Shown here one piece after another: positions 7,414 to 16,536 of a stretch of 64,000 nucleotides of DNA. Below the pieces are notes generated by a model that worked only from the letters and a program-made list of their open reading frames with translations, did not search any database and had not been told where the DNA came from. The position numbers and the translations under genes are program-made. Numbering within the stretch: position 1 is the first letter of the stretch; every line of letters begins with the position of its first letter. Origin of the DNA: Pirellula sp. Lineage in GTDB: Bacteria; Planctomycetota; Planctomycetia; Pirellulales; Lacipirellulaceae. Location of the stretch: positions 1 to 64,000 of the forward strand of contig PNKX01000017.1 in NCBI GenBank assembly GCA_013822725.1, read 5' to 3'.

Positions 7414-8844
7414 TTAGAATTCGACGCCGTACTTCTGCGTCATCTTGCGACGGATGTCGGCCGTGCCGTCTTCTATAAGCTTCAATCCGGTAACCCGTGT
7501 ATCTTGCGCCGTGCCAAGTTCCTGTTGCGTGATAGTGGACCGCTCATCAAGGCCGGAGTATCCAGAGCCGTAGTAACCAACTCCTGAGCTTTCCGACTTC
7601 CGAACGCGTCCACGGATGCCTGACTGGCTTTTTGATAGCGCCATCACTCTCAGTGTCTCGGCCACCTTGTCTCCATAGTTTACCAATTCTTCGTCAACGC
7701 TCAGTACCGGCAGTTCGTCGATGCTGCGAGCGCAGCGTTCCATCAGGGCAACTGACGCAGGTTTCAAATCCTTTAAGTTATTGCGCACATCCTTCACTCG
7801 CACCTGCGTCGCGGCGAAGTAGGTCAGCGATCTCTCGCGGATTTCGCTTTCGCTCGACGCCTCGCCTGGGGACGATTCGTCGGCGCTCAGCTTAGCGGCA
7901 GGCAGTTCAATGACGCTAAACACCCGCCGCTGGAGTTCTGGCGTTAACACGCCTTTCATATGGATCGAACGCGAACCCAGCGAAACATCCCATTTCGACA
8001 GTTCTTCTGTCTGAAATCCCAAGTTACCCAAGGCATGGAGCACGAGCGGCTTGGCAGATTCGCCAAGCGTAGTCACGTCTGAGTCAAAGTCGATTTCCAA
8101 TTGCCCCTGGCAGTCCTTACCGACTGCGATGCGCAGCACGGCGCCGCGTAGCTTCCCGAGCACTGCAGCAATCGCGGCGAGATCCGACTTGTTCTTAACG
8201 AGCCATTCTACTTCAGCGAGTTTTGCTTCGATGTCATGTGGACCTAAAACATCCGTCAGATCGACGGCCAGCAGCATTTGCACACGGTCATTCACCTTGG
8301 GTAGCGCCGACTGCAGATAGTCGCTTAACACTGAGCCCGAATTGTTTTGTGCGAAGGAAATCCAACGGGACAGGAATTGACGGTCTGCCGGACGCGCGGC
8401 CGCTAACACTCCGTTGCCGAGATCAACGAAAGCAGCGTCATTGGGCGTAAAGGCAGTCGCTAGGCCATTCACTTGTTCAACGTATCCTGACTCGCTCCTA
8501 GCGATGGAGCGCACAGCGACGGGTTCCATCAGTTCCATCACAGCGACCTCCCATTTGCCAAGAAATTCATGGTTGGGCTGCAACGCAGCGCCTAGGACAA
8601 GCTTCTTAGCCTCCGGAGGAAGAAAAATAGGCCGTTCCACATAGGCGGCCTCAAGAGTGCGCGACCAACCCTGGTCTCGTGCCAAGGGAGTCGTCATCAT
8701 TTGCCCCACATCGATGAGCACCAAAGCATTCGCACCGGCGGGAATACGCCGAGCCAATTCGTCGAAACTCTCCGCGATTACGTGAGGAATACAGAACCCT
8801 AAGAGAAAACAGGATGTTACCAGACATTTTACCGGCTTGTTCAT
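7414..8844 (-). CDS. secreted protein of unknown function
   Basis: A 476-residue protein with a clear signal peptide (about residues 8-24, ending HVIAES). The mature part begins SFDELARRIPAGANALVLID, a pattern of planctomycete secreted proteins that open with a short phrase on ANALVLIDVG. No catalytic motif or named domain was recognised. The middle alternates hydrophobic and charged strands; the C-terminal third carries many Ser, Gly and charged residues (SSGVGYYGSGYSGLD). It stands alone between repeat-rich intergenic regions. Its base composition is a little less GC-rich than its neighbours, judging by its many A/T-ending codons. Function unknown; a periplasmic or surface role is inferred only from the signal peptide. 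Confidence 0.75.
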   Translation of the reverse strand: MNKPVKCLVTSCFLLGFCIPHVIAESFDELARRIPAGANALVLIDVGQMMTTPLARDQGWSRTLEAAYVERPIFLPPEAKKLVLGAALQPNHEFLGKWEVAVMELMEPVAVRSIARSESGYVEQVNGLATAFTPNDAAFVDLGNGVLAAARPADRQFLSRWISFAQNNSGSVLSDYLQSALPKVNDRVQMLLAVDLTDVLGPHDIEAKLAEVEWLVKNKSDLAAIAAVLGKLRGAVLRIAVGKDCQGQLEIDFDSDVTTLGESAKPLVLHALGNLGFQTEELSKWDVSLGSRSIHMKGVLTPELQRRVFSVIELPAAKLSADESSPGEASSESEIRERSLTYFAATQVRVKDVRNNLKDLKPASVALMERCARSIDELPVLSVDEELVNYGDKVAETLRVMALSKSQSGIRGRVRKSESSGVGYYGSGYSGLDERSTITQQELGTAQDTRVTGLKLIEDGTADIRRKMTQKYGVEF

Positions 8845-9239
8845 CTTCGATGCCTCTCGTGGTGGGGGTCGCCGTCAACTCAGGCAATTGGCGAAACGAA
8901 AATCGGCCTACATCTCCGGCGCGCTCGCAAACGAACGAGCAGTTCAGTGCCCGACATCAGTATTTGACAGGAAGAACGCATATTTTCTATCGGCCAGCAT
9001 TGATGCGCATGATGATCTTGCGCCCGATGGCCATTACATGGACGTGATGCGTGTGCACTGCCTCAAGAGTCACCGGATGACACATCGAGAGCAAGATTAT
9101 GCGATTCTTAAGGATCGCGAGATCAAGGGGAAAAGTTAGAGATTCGAGAGAGAAGAGGAATAAAATTCTAATTGTGGGAGTAATAATTGTAAAGACGCAG
9201 CACAGTCACGACGTATTCGGGCACGCAGCCGTCGGGGCC

Positions 9240-9323
9240 CACTGGCATTCTGCTAGTGAGAAGAACCGCAGTGGCATCGCCGCTTGGCTCGCAAGCAGCC
9301 CGAAGGATAGGGGAACCTTCGGC
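9240..9323 (+). repeat. family C repeat, copy 2
   Basis: Starts CACTGGCATTCTGCTAGTG and continues GAGAAGAACCGCAGTGGCAT, then CTTGGCTCGCAAGCAGCCCG and AACCTTCGGC. It aligns along its length with 7278-7363. Confidence 0.7.
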
Positions 9324-9753
9324 TGGCGACGAAGCCCTACGCCCAGGCCCCACGGGCGACGCGCTAGTGACACCCTGTCGCCACACATGCCGACGCTCCG
9401 CGAGGGCATGCCACCCAAATTCATCTCTCTCCTCGCTCTTCTTCGCGACTCTTGCGCCTCTTCGCGGCCGCCAAAAAATCTCTAACCTTCCCTATTGAAA
9501 TCGGCCGCGCTTAGCGATAGTGTACGCCTGAATACACTCTGCTCTTTGACATCTCAAACTTCTAACTCCTACCCGGCCGCCACGTCTTACTTGCAGCCGG
9601 CCCGGAACCAATGCGCGCCGAGGTCGCTCGATTTTGTCCGTTTTGTCCGCGCTCACCTTCGAACACCATGGTGAAGGCGGTGCTCTCAATGATCTCGGTG
9701 GACTCGCGATTGGCTCGCAGCATTCCTCCACCGGGGGGTTCAACCTGTCAATT

Positions 9754-9877
9754 CGCCAAGTCGGCCAAAAACACTTGGCAGACTTGGCAGACTTGGCGGA
9801 CATGGCCGCCTCGACGAATTCCCGGCCGTTTTTACGTCTCTGCCAAGTCGGCCACTTGGCCGACTTGGCCACCTCGG
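9754..9877. repeat. 9-nt-periodic inverted repeat (GCCAAGTCG / CGACTTGGC)
   Basis: The left part reads GCCAAGTCGGCC then ACTTGGCAG repeated with a 9-nt period. The right part reads TGCCAAGTCGGCCACTTGGC and CGACTTGGCC. The two halves can pair in several registers. The region lies 260-390 nt upstream of the DUF1549 gene. Confidence 0.75.
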
Positions 9878-10141
9878 CACGCCGTCTGCCTTCCCAAACA
9901 GACCGTCGCCAGTAGACGTTTCCGGCCGAAAGACTTTCCGCCGAAACTCCCCGCGAAACCCCGGTGTTCAATCATCGGAACCGGCAGCGCGGAGATTTGC
10001 CGCCAGCGGATATGCTGGAAGCAAGCGGCGTCTGCCAGCAGATTTGCCAAACCAGATCCGGTCACGGACAGCAGGGCGCCACTGGCGCCCAAAAGTCGAT
10101 TTCCATTTCGAACTTCGTCAATCGAAAAGACAACTCGCCAT

Positions 10142-11773
10142 ATGCAACGGTTTCGCTCAACGCTCGTCGCGATCCTTGCCGGCACGCTTGCCGTCGCTAC
10201 CGTAGCCCATGCCGGCCCCCGGCAAGAGTCGCCAGCCGTCGCCAAGCAGGTCGACGCTTCGCTCGCGGCGGAACTGTTCGCATCGCAAACTGAAGTCGCT
10301 CCCCAGTGCGACGACGCCACCTTCCTCCGCCGCGTCTGGCTCGACGTCGTCGGCGACATCCCGGCCCCCGAGCATGTGATCGCCTTCTCGCTCGATCCTT
10401 CGCCCGACAAACGGGAACGGCTCGTCCGCGAGTTGCTGGCCGATCCGCAGTACGGCGTTAACTGGGCTCGCTACTGGCGCGACGTTATCTTCTACCGTCG
10501 GATCGAAGACCGTGCTCTGATCGCATCGAACGCCCTGGAGGCCGACCTCAGCCAGCAACTGAACGAGAACGTCCCTTGGGATAAGATTGCCGCCGGGTTC
10601 ATCACCGCCACGGGCGACGTTCGCGACAACGGCTCGACCGCGATCATCATGGCCCAGGAAGGGCGCACCGAAGAGACGACCGCCGAAGTCGCCCGCATCT
10701 TCCTCGGCGTGCAGATCCAGTGCGCCCAGTGTCACGACCACCCCTACGATCGCTGGAAGCGCGGACAGTTCCATGAGCTCGCCGCGTTCTTCCCCCGCAT
10801 CGGCGTGCGACCCGTCCGCACGCCGACGTCGCGTTCGTTTCAAGTCGTCGCCAGCGATCGGCAGCTGCGGATCGCCAAGAACGACGACGGCAATCGTCCG
10901 ACGCCCGAACACTTCATGCCTGATCTGGAAGATCCCTCGGCCAAGGGAACGCAGATGCAGCCGAAGTTCTTCCTAACCAGCGCGAAGCTGGACGTCGGCA
11001 CGCCCGATGCGAAGCGTCGCGAGATGCTCTCCAAATACCTTACCCGCAACGAATGGTTCGCCGTCGCCGCCGTGAATCGGATGTGGTCGGAACTCGTTGG
11101 CGCGGGCTTCTACGAACCAGTCGACGACGTCGGCCCCGATCGCACGGCTCGGGCGCCGAAGACGATGGAGATTCTGTCTCAAGGCTTTCGCGACAGCGAT
11201 TACGACGTGAAGTGGCTCATCGAAACGATCGCCGCCACCGACGCCTATCAGCGGCAGTCACGCCCCCGCGAAACCGAAGCCGACCATATCCCCTTCGCCG
11301 CGAACGTGCCGCAACCGCTGCGGGCCGACCAGTTGTACAACGCGTTGCTCTCCGCCCTCGACCTTCCTGAAACGACGCCCAATCGTCCCGGCCGCGGCGG
11401 GGCAGGGGGGGGCTTCCGCCAGCAGCAGCGCGACCCGCGGACGCAGTTCAACCTCACCTTCGGCTTCGATCCGAGCGAGCCGCGCGAAACGATCAGCGGA
11501 TCGATCCCGCAGTCGCTCGCGATGATGAACTCCGCCCAAGTCGCCGGCGGCCTGCGAGCCAACCGCGGCGTCCTCAGCGGCTTACTTGAAGAAATCAACG
11601 ACAACGACGAAATGTTCACCGAGCTTTACCTACGCACGCTCAGTCGGCAGCCGACTGAAGATGAACTGGCGCGAGCCGGGGCGTACCTCGACGAAGTCGG
11701 CAATCGCAAGCAAGCGATTGAGGACCTGGCCTGGGTGCTGGTGAACTCGGCGGAGTTTCGACATCGGCGATAA
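10142..11773 (+). CDS. DUF1549/DUF1553 domain exported protein
   Basis: A 543-residue protein with a signal peptide (MQRFRSTLVAILAGTLAVAT, cleavage after AHA). It contains DUF1549 (about 45-230) and DUF1553 (about 290-540), which are typical of planctomycetes and verrucomicrobia. A CAQCH motif at 194-198 resembles a haem c attachment site but is part of the normal DUF1549 pattern, so haem binding is unproven. The usual separate N-terminal PSCyt1 cytochrome domain is absent, making this the short form. The next gene is a DUF1501 protein; the two are commonly paired and probably act together in the periplasm, function unknown. The start was set at 10142 because upstream codons translate repeats. 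Confidence 0.9.
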   Translation: MQRFRSTLVAILAGTLAVATVAHAGPRQESPAVAKQVDASLAAELFASQTEVAPQCDDATFLRRVWLDVVGDIPAPEHVIAFSLDPSPDKRERLVRELLADPQYGVNWARYWRDVIFYRRIEDRALIASNALEADLSQQLNENVPWDKIAAGFITATGDVRDNGSTAIIMAQEGRTEETTAEVARIFLGVQIQCAQCHDHPYDRWKRGQFHELAAFFPRIGVRPVRTPTSRSFQVVASDRQLRIAKNDDGNRPTPEHFMPDLEDPSAKGTQMQPKFFLTSAKLDVGTPDAKRREMLSKYLTRNEWFAVAAVNRMWSELVGAGFYEPVDDVGPDRTARAPKTMEILSQGFRDSDYDVKWLIETIAATDAYQRQSRPRETEADHIPFAANVPQPLRADQLYNALLSALDLPETTPNRPGRGGAGGGFRQQQRDPRTQFNLTFGFDPSEPRETISGSIPQSLAMMNSAQVAGGLRANRGVLSGLLEEINDNDEMFTELYLRTLSRQPTEDELARAGAYLDEVGNRKQAIEDLAWVLVNSAEFRHRR

Positions 11774-11782
11774 ATGCATTTT

Positions 11783-11875
11783 TAACCGCGAATCACGCGA
11801 ATCTTCGCGAATAAGAACTAACGCGAGTTTCCAAAACAGACCTTCATTCGCGCCAATTCGCGTGATTCGCGGTTT
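11783..11875. repeat. long imperfect hairpin (AACCGCGAATCACGCGAAT type)
   Basis: Arms AACCGCGAATCACGCGAAT and ATTCGCGTGATTCGCGGTT enclose a loop of about 50 nt. It lies between the DUF1549 and DUF1501 genes. The same arm sequence recurs at 48779-48935. Confidence 0.8.
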
Positions 11876-11900
11876 GCATTTTTAATTTTGAGAATTGTCT

Positions 11901-13202
11901 ATGTTCGCACCGCTACAACATCACACGCATGTTTCACTCCGCGGCAGCCGCGTCGTGCGCCGGCGCGACTTCCTCAAGGCCTCCGCCGCTGGCGGCTTAG
12001 CAGCCAGTGCGTTGAGTTGGACAGACGTGTTAGCCGCGCGGGCCGACGAACTGCGCGACCGCGGCATGGCGTGCATCCTCCTCTGGATGAGCGGCGGCCC
12101 GTCGCAGTTCGAAACCTTCAGCCCCAAGCCGGGCCACGCCAACGGCGGCGAGACGAAGGCGATCGACACCAGCGTCGCCGGCATCCAGATCGCCGATAAC
12201 CTCCCTCACATGGCAAAGGTCGCCAACGAGCTGGCCATCATCCGCTCGATGACGAGCAAAGAGGGGAACCACCAACGGGCGACCTACTTGCTTCACCACG
12301 GCTACTTGCCGATGGCGAGCGTGAAGCATCCGACGCTCGGCGCCAACGTCGCTGACCAAATCGGCAATGCCGCGAGCGAACTCCCGAGCTTCGTCCAGAT
12401 CGGCGGCCGCTTGCCGAATTCCGGCGGCGGCGGGTTCCTCGGCGTCGACTACGATCCGCTCATTATCCAATCCGCGACCAAGCCGCCGCAGAATACGACC
12501 CCGTCGGCCGAGGCGAACCGCTTTGCCCGCCGCATGCGGTTGCTCGAATCGATGCAGGGCGACTTCGCCGCGATGGGGGGCGCCCAGGTCGTCGCCGATC
12601 AACAGAAGGTCGCCAAGCGAGCGACCGACATGATCCACAGCCCGAAGATGGAGGTCTTCGATATCGAACGCGAGCCGGCCGCGGTTCGCGAAGCGTACGG
12701 CAGCGGGGAGTTCGCCGCCGGGTGCCTGATGGCCCGCCGACTCGTGGAGCAAGGAGTGACGTTCGTCGAAGTCCACAGCCGCGGGTGGGACACCCATCAG
12801 GACAATTTTAATTCCGTGCGGAACCTCTGCGGCAACGTCGACCAGCCGGGAGCACGACTGATCGCCGACTTAAAAGAGCGCGGCATGCTCGACCGGACGC
12901 TCGTCATTTGGATGGGCGAGTTCGGCCGGACGCCGCAGATCAATCCCCGCGGCGGCCGCGATCACTTCCCGAAAGCGTTCAACGTCGCCCTCGCCGGCGG
13001 CGGCGTTCGCGGCGGGCAAGTGATCGGCGCCACGAGTGACTCCGGAACCGAAGTGACCGATCGGCCGGTGACGATCCCCGACCTCTTCCGCTCGGTCTAC
13101 CACACGCTCGGCATCGACCCCGAGTACGAAAACATGAGCGGCGGCGGCCGGCCAATCAAAATCGTTGACGGCGGGGAAGTGGTGGAGGAACTTTTTAGTT
13201 AG
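11901..13202 (+). CDS. DUF1501 domain protein, Tat-exported
   Basis: A 433-residue DUF1501 protein. A twin-arginine signal is present (RRRDFLKASAAGG, arginines at 20-22, hydrophobic stretch to about residue 40), so folded export through Tat is expected. The body shows the family motifs CILLWMSGGPSQFETFSPKPG, SMTSKEGNHQRA, HSRGWDTHQDN and GEFGRTP, all of the alkaline phosphatase/sulfatase-like superfamily fold. It follows the DUF1549/DUF1553 gene by 127 nt and probably belongs to the same transcription unit. An upstream TTG at 11895 is possible; ATG at 11901 is preferred. The stop codon lies in the following inverted repeat. Enzymatic function is not established for the family. Confidence 0.92.
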   Translation: MFAPLQHHTHVSLRGSRVVRRRDFLKASAAGGLAASALSWTDVLAARADELRDRGMACILLWMSGGPSQFETFSPKPGHANGGETKAIDTSVAGIQIADNLPHMAKVANELAIIRSMTSKEGNHQRATYLLHHGYLPMASVKHPTLGANVADQIGNAASELPSFVQIGGRLPNSGGGGFLGVDYDPLIIQSATKPPQNTTPSAEANRFARRMRLLESMQGDFAAMGGAQVVADQQKVAKRATDMIHSPKMEVFDIEREPAAVREAYGSGEFAAGCLMARRLVEQGVTFVEVHSRGWDTHQDNFNSVRNLCGNVDQPGARLIADLKERGMLDRTLVIWMGEFGRTPQINPRGGRDHFPKAFNVALAGGGVRGGQVIGATSDSGTEVTDRPVTIPDLFRSVYHTLGIDPEYENMSGGGRPIKIVDGGEVVEELFS

Positions 13203-13280
13203 CCGCGAGAAGGCACAAAAGACGTAAAAAATAAAATGCGATTGTCTTTATTTTTGCGTCTTCTGCGCCACTTCGCGGCT
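13201..13280. repeat. long hairpin between convergent genes
   Basis: Arms starting AGCCGCGAGAAGGCACAAAAG and ending CACTTCGCGGCT, with an AT-rich centre. It fills the whole gap between the convergent DUF1501 and S66 genes and overlaps the DUF1501 stop codon, so a bidirectional terminator role is plausible. Confidence 0.75.
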
Positions 13281-13285
13281 AATAG

Positions 13286-14323
13286 CTAAGGGGCAAGGAT
13301 CTTCAGCGTCTTCGCATCGGCGTCGATTTCCACTTCGCCCCCCAGCGGCACGGTGCAGTTTTGCGGGTAGTGGCCGATTGGGTAGTTCACCAGCACCGGC
13401 ACGCCGAGATTCTCGAAGTATTGCCGCAAAACGCCGGTCGTGTCGAACCGTTTGTCATCTGTCAGCTTGTCTTCACGCACAAAATCTTCGGTAAATTTCC
13501 CGAGCACGACGCCCTTAATGCCATCGAGTTTCCCCGCCAGCTTGAGTTGCTGCACCATCCGATCGATCCGGTACGGCGCCTCGTTGACGTCTTCGATCAT
13601 CAAGATCGCATCCTGCGTATCAATCGCGTAGGGCGTTCCCTCGAGAGCCGAAATAAGCGAGAGATTCCCGCCGACGAGCCGCCCAGTCGCCTTGCCTTTG
13701 CCGAAGGACGCAACCTGGGACACGCTCTCCGACACCTCAACCGTGTACGGCCCCGCCGACGTTTCCACCGCGCGAACGACGTACTTCGCCGTGAAGTCGG
13801 TCGGCCCCTCTTCACTCCCCAGTCCCGACGCCGGGCCCGGTCCGTGGAAGCTAACGATCCCCGCCTTATTCATCCCCGCGTGCAGGGCCGTAATATCGCT
13901 GAAGCCCAGCAGCAGCTTGGGGTTCTTCTTCACCGCCTCCCAATCGACTAGCGGCATCATCCGCATGCAGCCGTAGCCGCCGCGAACGCACAGGACGCCG
14001 TCGACGTCAGGATCGGCGAACGCTTCGTTGAATTCGTCTGCCCGCCGCTGGTCGCTGCCGGCGAGATACCCTTCGACATCGAACATATCGTCGCGCAGTT
14101 TCACCTTGTAGCCGCGCTGTTCGATGTGGTTCTTGAACCGCATCACCTGCTCGCGATCAGGCGGCCCGGCCGGGGCAATAAGCGCGATCGTATCGCCAGG
14201 CGACAACCGCTTCGGCCAGACCATCTTCGGCGCCTCGGCGGCCTGGACGACAGCGTTCCAACACGCCCCGACGAGAATCGCAATGCCACAGGAAAACAGA
14301 AACGCGGAATGGGACTTAGTCAT
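13286..14323 (-). CDS. LD-carboxypeptidase, peptidase family S66
   Basis: A 345-residue S66 serine peptidase with an N-terminal signal peptide (hydrophobic to about residue 28, VVQAAEA). Family members remove the terminal D-alanine from murein tetrapeptides during peptidoglycan recycling, usually in the cytosol. The signal peptide therefore suggests an exported variant. Motifs: PGDTIALIAPAGPPD at the N-terminus, VRGGYGCMRMMPLVDW, and LLLGFSDITALH carrying the nucleophile serine. The C-terminal LMIEDVNEAPYRIDRMV holds the expected glutamate, and PIGHYPQN near the end holds the histidine. All three catalytic positions therefore seem present. It is convergent with the DUF1501 gene. Confidence 0.92.
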   Translation of the reverse strand: MTKSHSAFLFSCGIAILVGACWNAVVQAAEAPKMVWPKRLSPGDTIALIAPAGPPDREQVMRFKNHIEQRGYKVKLRDDMFDVEGYLAGSDQRRADEFNEAFADPDVDGVLCVRGGYGCMRMMPLVDWEAVKKNPKLLLGFSDITALHAGMNKAGIVSFHGPGPASGLGSEEGPTDFTAKYVVRAVETSAGPYTVEVSESVSQVASFGKGKATGRLVGGNLSLISALEGTPYAIDTQDAILMIEDVNEAPYRIDRMVQQLKLAGKLDGIKGVVLGKFTEDFVREDKLTDDKRFDTTGVLRQYFENLGVPVLVNYPIGHYPQNCTVPLGGEVEIDADAKTLKILAP

Positions 14324-14497
14324 TGCGAGTGACGTCTCGATTGATGAAGTTTGAATGTCGGCAGAGAATGCAACACCGCTAATGAACGCTTATCAGACGC
14401 AAATCAATTCGGGATGAATACACCCCTATTATTAGCGGCCCATCAGCATCAATCAGCGGTGATCGCTCGCAGGCGGAGCTAGATCGCTTGCTCCACC

Positions 14498-16306
14498 TTA
14501 CTCCGCACGAAGTTCGCTGGGCAACTCGCTTTCCAACTTCATGCGCGAAGCCTCGGAATCCTTGCGCGTTTCGGAGAGGCCAACCCCGACGGCAATTTCT
14601 TCGGCCAGCCGCTCAGCCAGTTGCCGGCGCGGAATCGCCGTCGCCAGCGTGTGGCGAGCGCCGCTCCGTTCCAAAAGCTCCACCTTCCAGTACGTCGTGG
14701 CGCCGGAACTCACCCCCGACTTGGCCGCCGTGACGCTGGCGATCTCTTCAGAAGCCACCGCGCGCTCGCTCCCGAACCCTGCAATCCGCCGCGTGTACTT
14801 CACGCCCCTGGAACCAAACTCCAACCGCGTCCGTTCGAGGACCGTTACCACGGCAATCGGCAGCAAGATCACGGCAATGCCGCTGAATAACCAAGCAAGG
14901 AAGCGCGGAGCGTCGCTGTAAAACAGCCCAACGCAGACGCCAATCCAGATGAGGGTGAAAAACGTGATGCCAAACGACAGCCCCCGTTGACGAGCCATCG
15001 GAAAATCGAGCCGCTTGCGATCGGGCAGGTCCTCCTCCAACACGGCCGATGCCCCCTTGGCAATCGACTGCAGCGTGATGGGGGCGAAGAGCTTGCCGTC
15101 GTCGATCTCAACTATCGACGGCGTTGGCGAGCTGGATTCCGTTTTGAAGACTGGAACATCGAATTCCGACTGGTAATTAATGCCAGTGGTTTTCGCTGCG
15201 GCCGAGAGCTTCCAAGTCACCTCCTTGACGTCACTATCGGGCAAGTCGTAGGGAATCACGAACTGGACCGGGATCAGCGTCCCGGCGCCGCCAGGCGTGG
15301 AGAGGTTGCGGACAATTGTGCGATCTTCTTCCCAGAGCGTCGTCACCTTCGTATGTTCGCCGTCGCTCTTACTTTCGACGCAGGCCAGTCGGATGACGAT
15401 TCCCTCCGGCGCCTCGATCGACCGCGGAACATGAATCACGCCAGCCAAAGGACCGCCCAGCACTCCCGGGACGGCGGCCATTTCGAACTCCGAGACGCCC
15501 CACTTCCAATGCAGCAGCCACAAGTAGCAGGTCCCAGCGATTAGTGCGACGCCGACCAACGGGAAGATACCGACGACGAGGAGGGTGTACCACTCGACGT
15601 CGCCGTCCGTCGCGGCCAGGTAGAAGACCGGCATACTGATCAGATTCCAGAGGCCGGCCATGATCAGAGCGCCCCAAGCAGGCGCGGCGCTGGTACGGAT
15701 TCGCCCTGTTCGCCAAGCATCCTTCGCAAGCCAGGGCTCGGGCAACGGCCCTTGAGTCTCCTGCTTCTTCCCGCCCCACCCGAACGCCGCCATGGTGGCG
15801 CCACCGATGATGCCAAATCCAATGGCGCTAAACACTAACGCGAACGTTGCTTTGAACGCCAGCATCCCCGGACGCAAATCCCGAAAGAGGATCGCCTCAG
15901 TCGGATTGACGGGATTCACGTACGCCGTGACCGGCTTCCCTTCTTTGAGCAGCCGCTCCAGTTCCTCGCCACGTTCACGCTGAAACCCGCCGATGTTATC
16001 GGACATGTCATGAAGGGCGACGCGATCGTTCTCGTAACTCTTGCCGTCGACCTCGTATCGATACCGTGCAGTGGCCCGCAATGAGGATCGCTTGCGACCT
16101 CGCTCCCCCTCGAGCTTAGCCCCCAACAGCGTAGCCGGCGTCGCGTCCCAGGACTGGATCGTGCTGTAGGTCCACAAGTCGCGGATGACCCAACCGGACA
16201 TGAACACGCCGACGCCCGCAAAGGGGATCGCAATCAGGAAGACGAAGATCGACTGCATCCACTGCTTAGCGCCCGTGGCGTTCTCAATGCTGACAAGCGA
16301 CTTCAT
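14498..16306 (-). CDS. DUF3592 multi-pass membrane protein
   Basis: A 602-residue protein starting MKSLVSIENATGAKQW. A first transmembrane segment (about 18-40) is followed by a DUF3592-like region with the typical phrase ATARYRYEVDGKSYENDRVA and VTAYVNPVNPTEAIL. Four to five more hydrophobic segments follow, including a pair around residues 120-150 and another pair near 185-235, then a pair near 440-480. Soluble beta-rich segments lie between them. DUF3592 proteins have no known function. The start 16306 is preferred over upstream codons that translate a repeat; 16312 is an alternative. Confidence 0.82.
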   Translation of the reverse strand: MKSLVSIENATGAKQWMQSIFVFLIAIPFAGVGVFMSGWVIRDLWTYSTIQSWDATPATLLGAKLEGERGRKRSSLRATARYRYEVDGKSYENDRVALHDMSDNIGGFQRERGEELERLLKEGKPVTAYVNPVNPTEAILFRDLRPGMLAFKATFALVFSAIGFGIIGGATMAAFGWGGKKQETQGPLPEPWLAKDAWRTGRIRTSAAPAWGALIMAGLWNLISMPVFYLAATDGDVEWYTLLVVGIFPLVGVALIAGTCYLWLLHWKWGVSEFEMAAVPGVLGGPLAGVIHVPRSIEAPEGIVIRLACVESKSDGEHTKVTTLWEEDRTIVRNLSTPGGAGTLIPVQFVIPYDLPDSDVKEVTWKLSAAAKTTGINYQSEFDVPVFKTESSSPTPSIVEIDDGKLFAPITLQSIAKGASAVLEEDLPDRKRLDFPMARQRGLSFGITFFTLIWIGVCVGLFYSDAPRFLAWLFSGIAVILLPIAVVTVLERTRLEFGSRGVKYTRRIAGFGSERAVASEEIASVTAAKSGVSSGATTYWKVELLERSGARHTLATAIPRRQLAERLAEEIAVGVGLSETRKDSEASRMKLESELPSELRAE

Positions 16307-16445
16307 TCGCATGGGCGTCGACTGCTCACGATGCTTGCCGTAGAAATGTCTCTCGCAGAGGCGCGGAGACGCAGAGGGCATTTCACAGAGAAATGATACC
16401 TCATGCGCATGCGGCGAGCCCGCCGTCAATTCGTTGGAGCACTTT

Positions 16446-16529
16446 AGCCCCGGGCGCCGCCCGGGGGTCGCTATCCATTCCGATGGGCATCGCCGCGCGT
16501 CGTGCCACCCCGGGCGGAGCCCGGGGCAA
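16446..16529 (+). repeat. family A nested-palindrome element, copy 3
   Basis: Starts AGCCCCGGGCGCCGCCCGGG and ends GGGCGGAGCCCGGGGCAA; the centre reads GTCGCTATCCATTCCGATGG. It lies just downstream of ychF on the minus strand and upstream of the DUF3592 gene. Confidence 0.85.
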
Positions 16530-16536
16530 TACCGAT

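Larger units (their letters stand above)
8845..10141. other. gene-poor repeat-rich region
   Basis: About 1.3 kb without a supported gene. It holds a family C repeat (9240-9323), a fragment of the CTCTTCGCGG-type repeat near 9430-9475, a short TTTTGTCCG direct repeat near 9632-9650, and a 9-nt-periodic inverted repeat (9754-9877). The open frames crossing it translate these repeats or lack a start context, so none is called. A TTGACA at about 8965 and another near 9550 have no convincing -10 partner. Confidence 0.6.

Noticed and set aside
9492-9971. A 159-codon minus-strand frame over the 9-nt repeats
   Set aside because: It mainly translates the GCCAAGTCG repeat and lacks any domain or ribosome-binding site.
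10721-10735. CAQCH in the DUF1549 protein as proof of a c-type cytochrome
   Set aside because: The motif is a normal part of DUF1549; no separate cytochrome domain or axial ligand could be identified.
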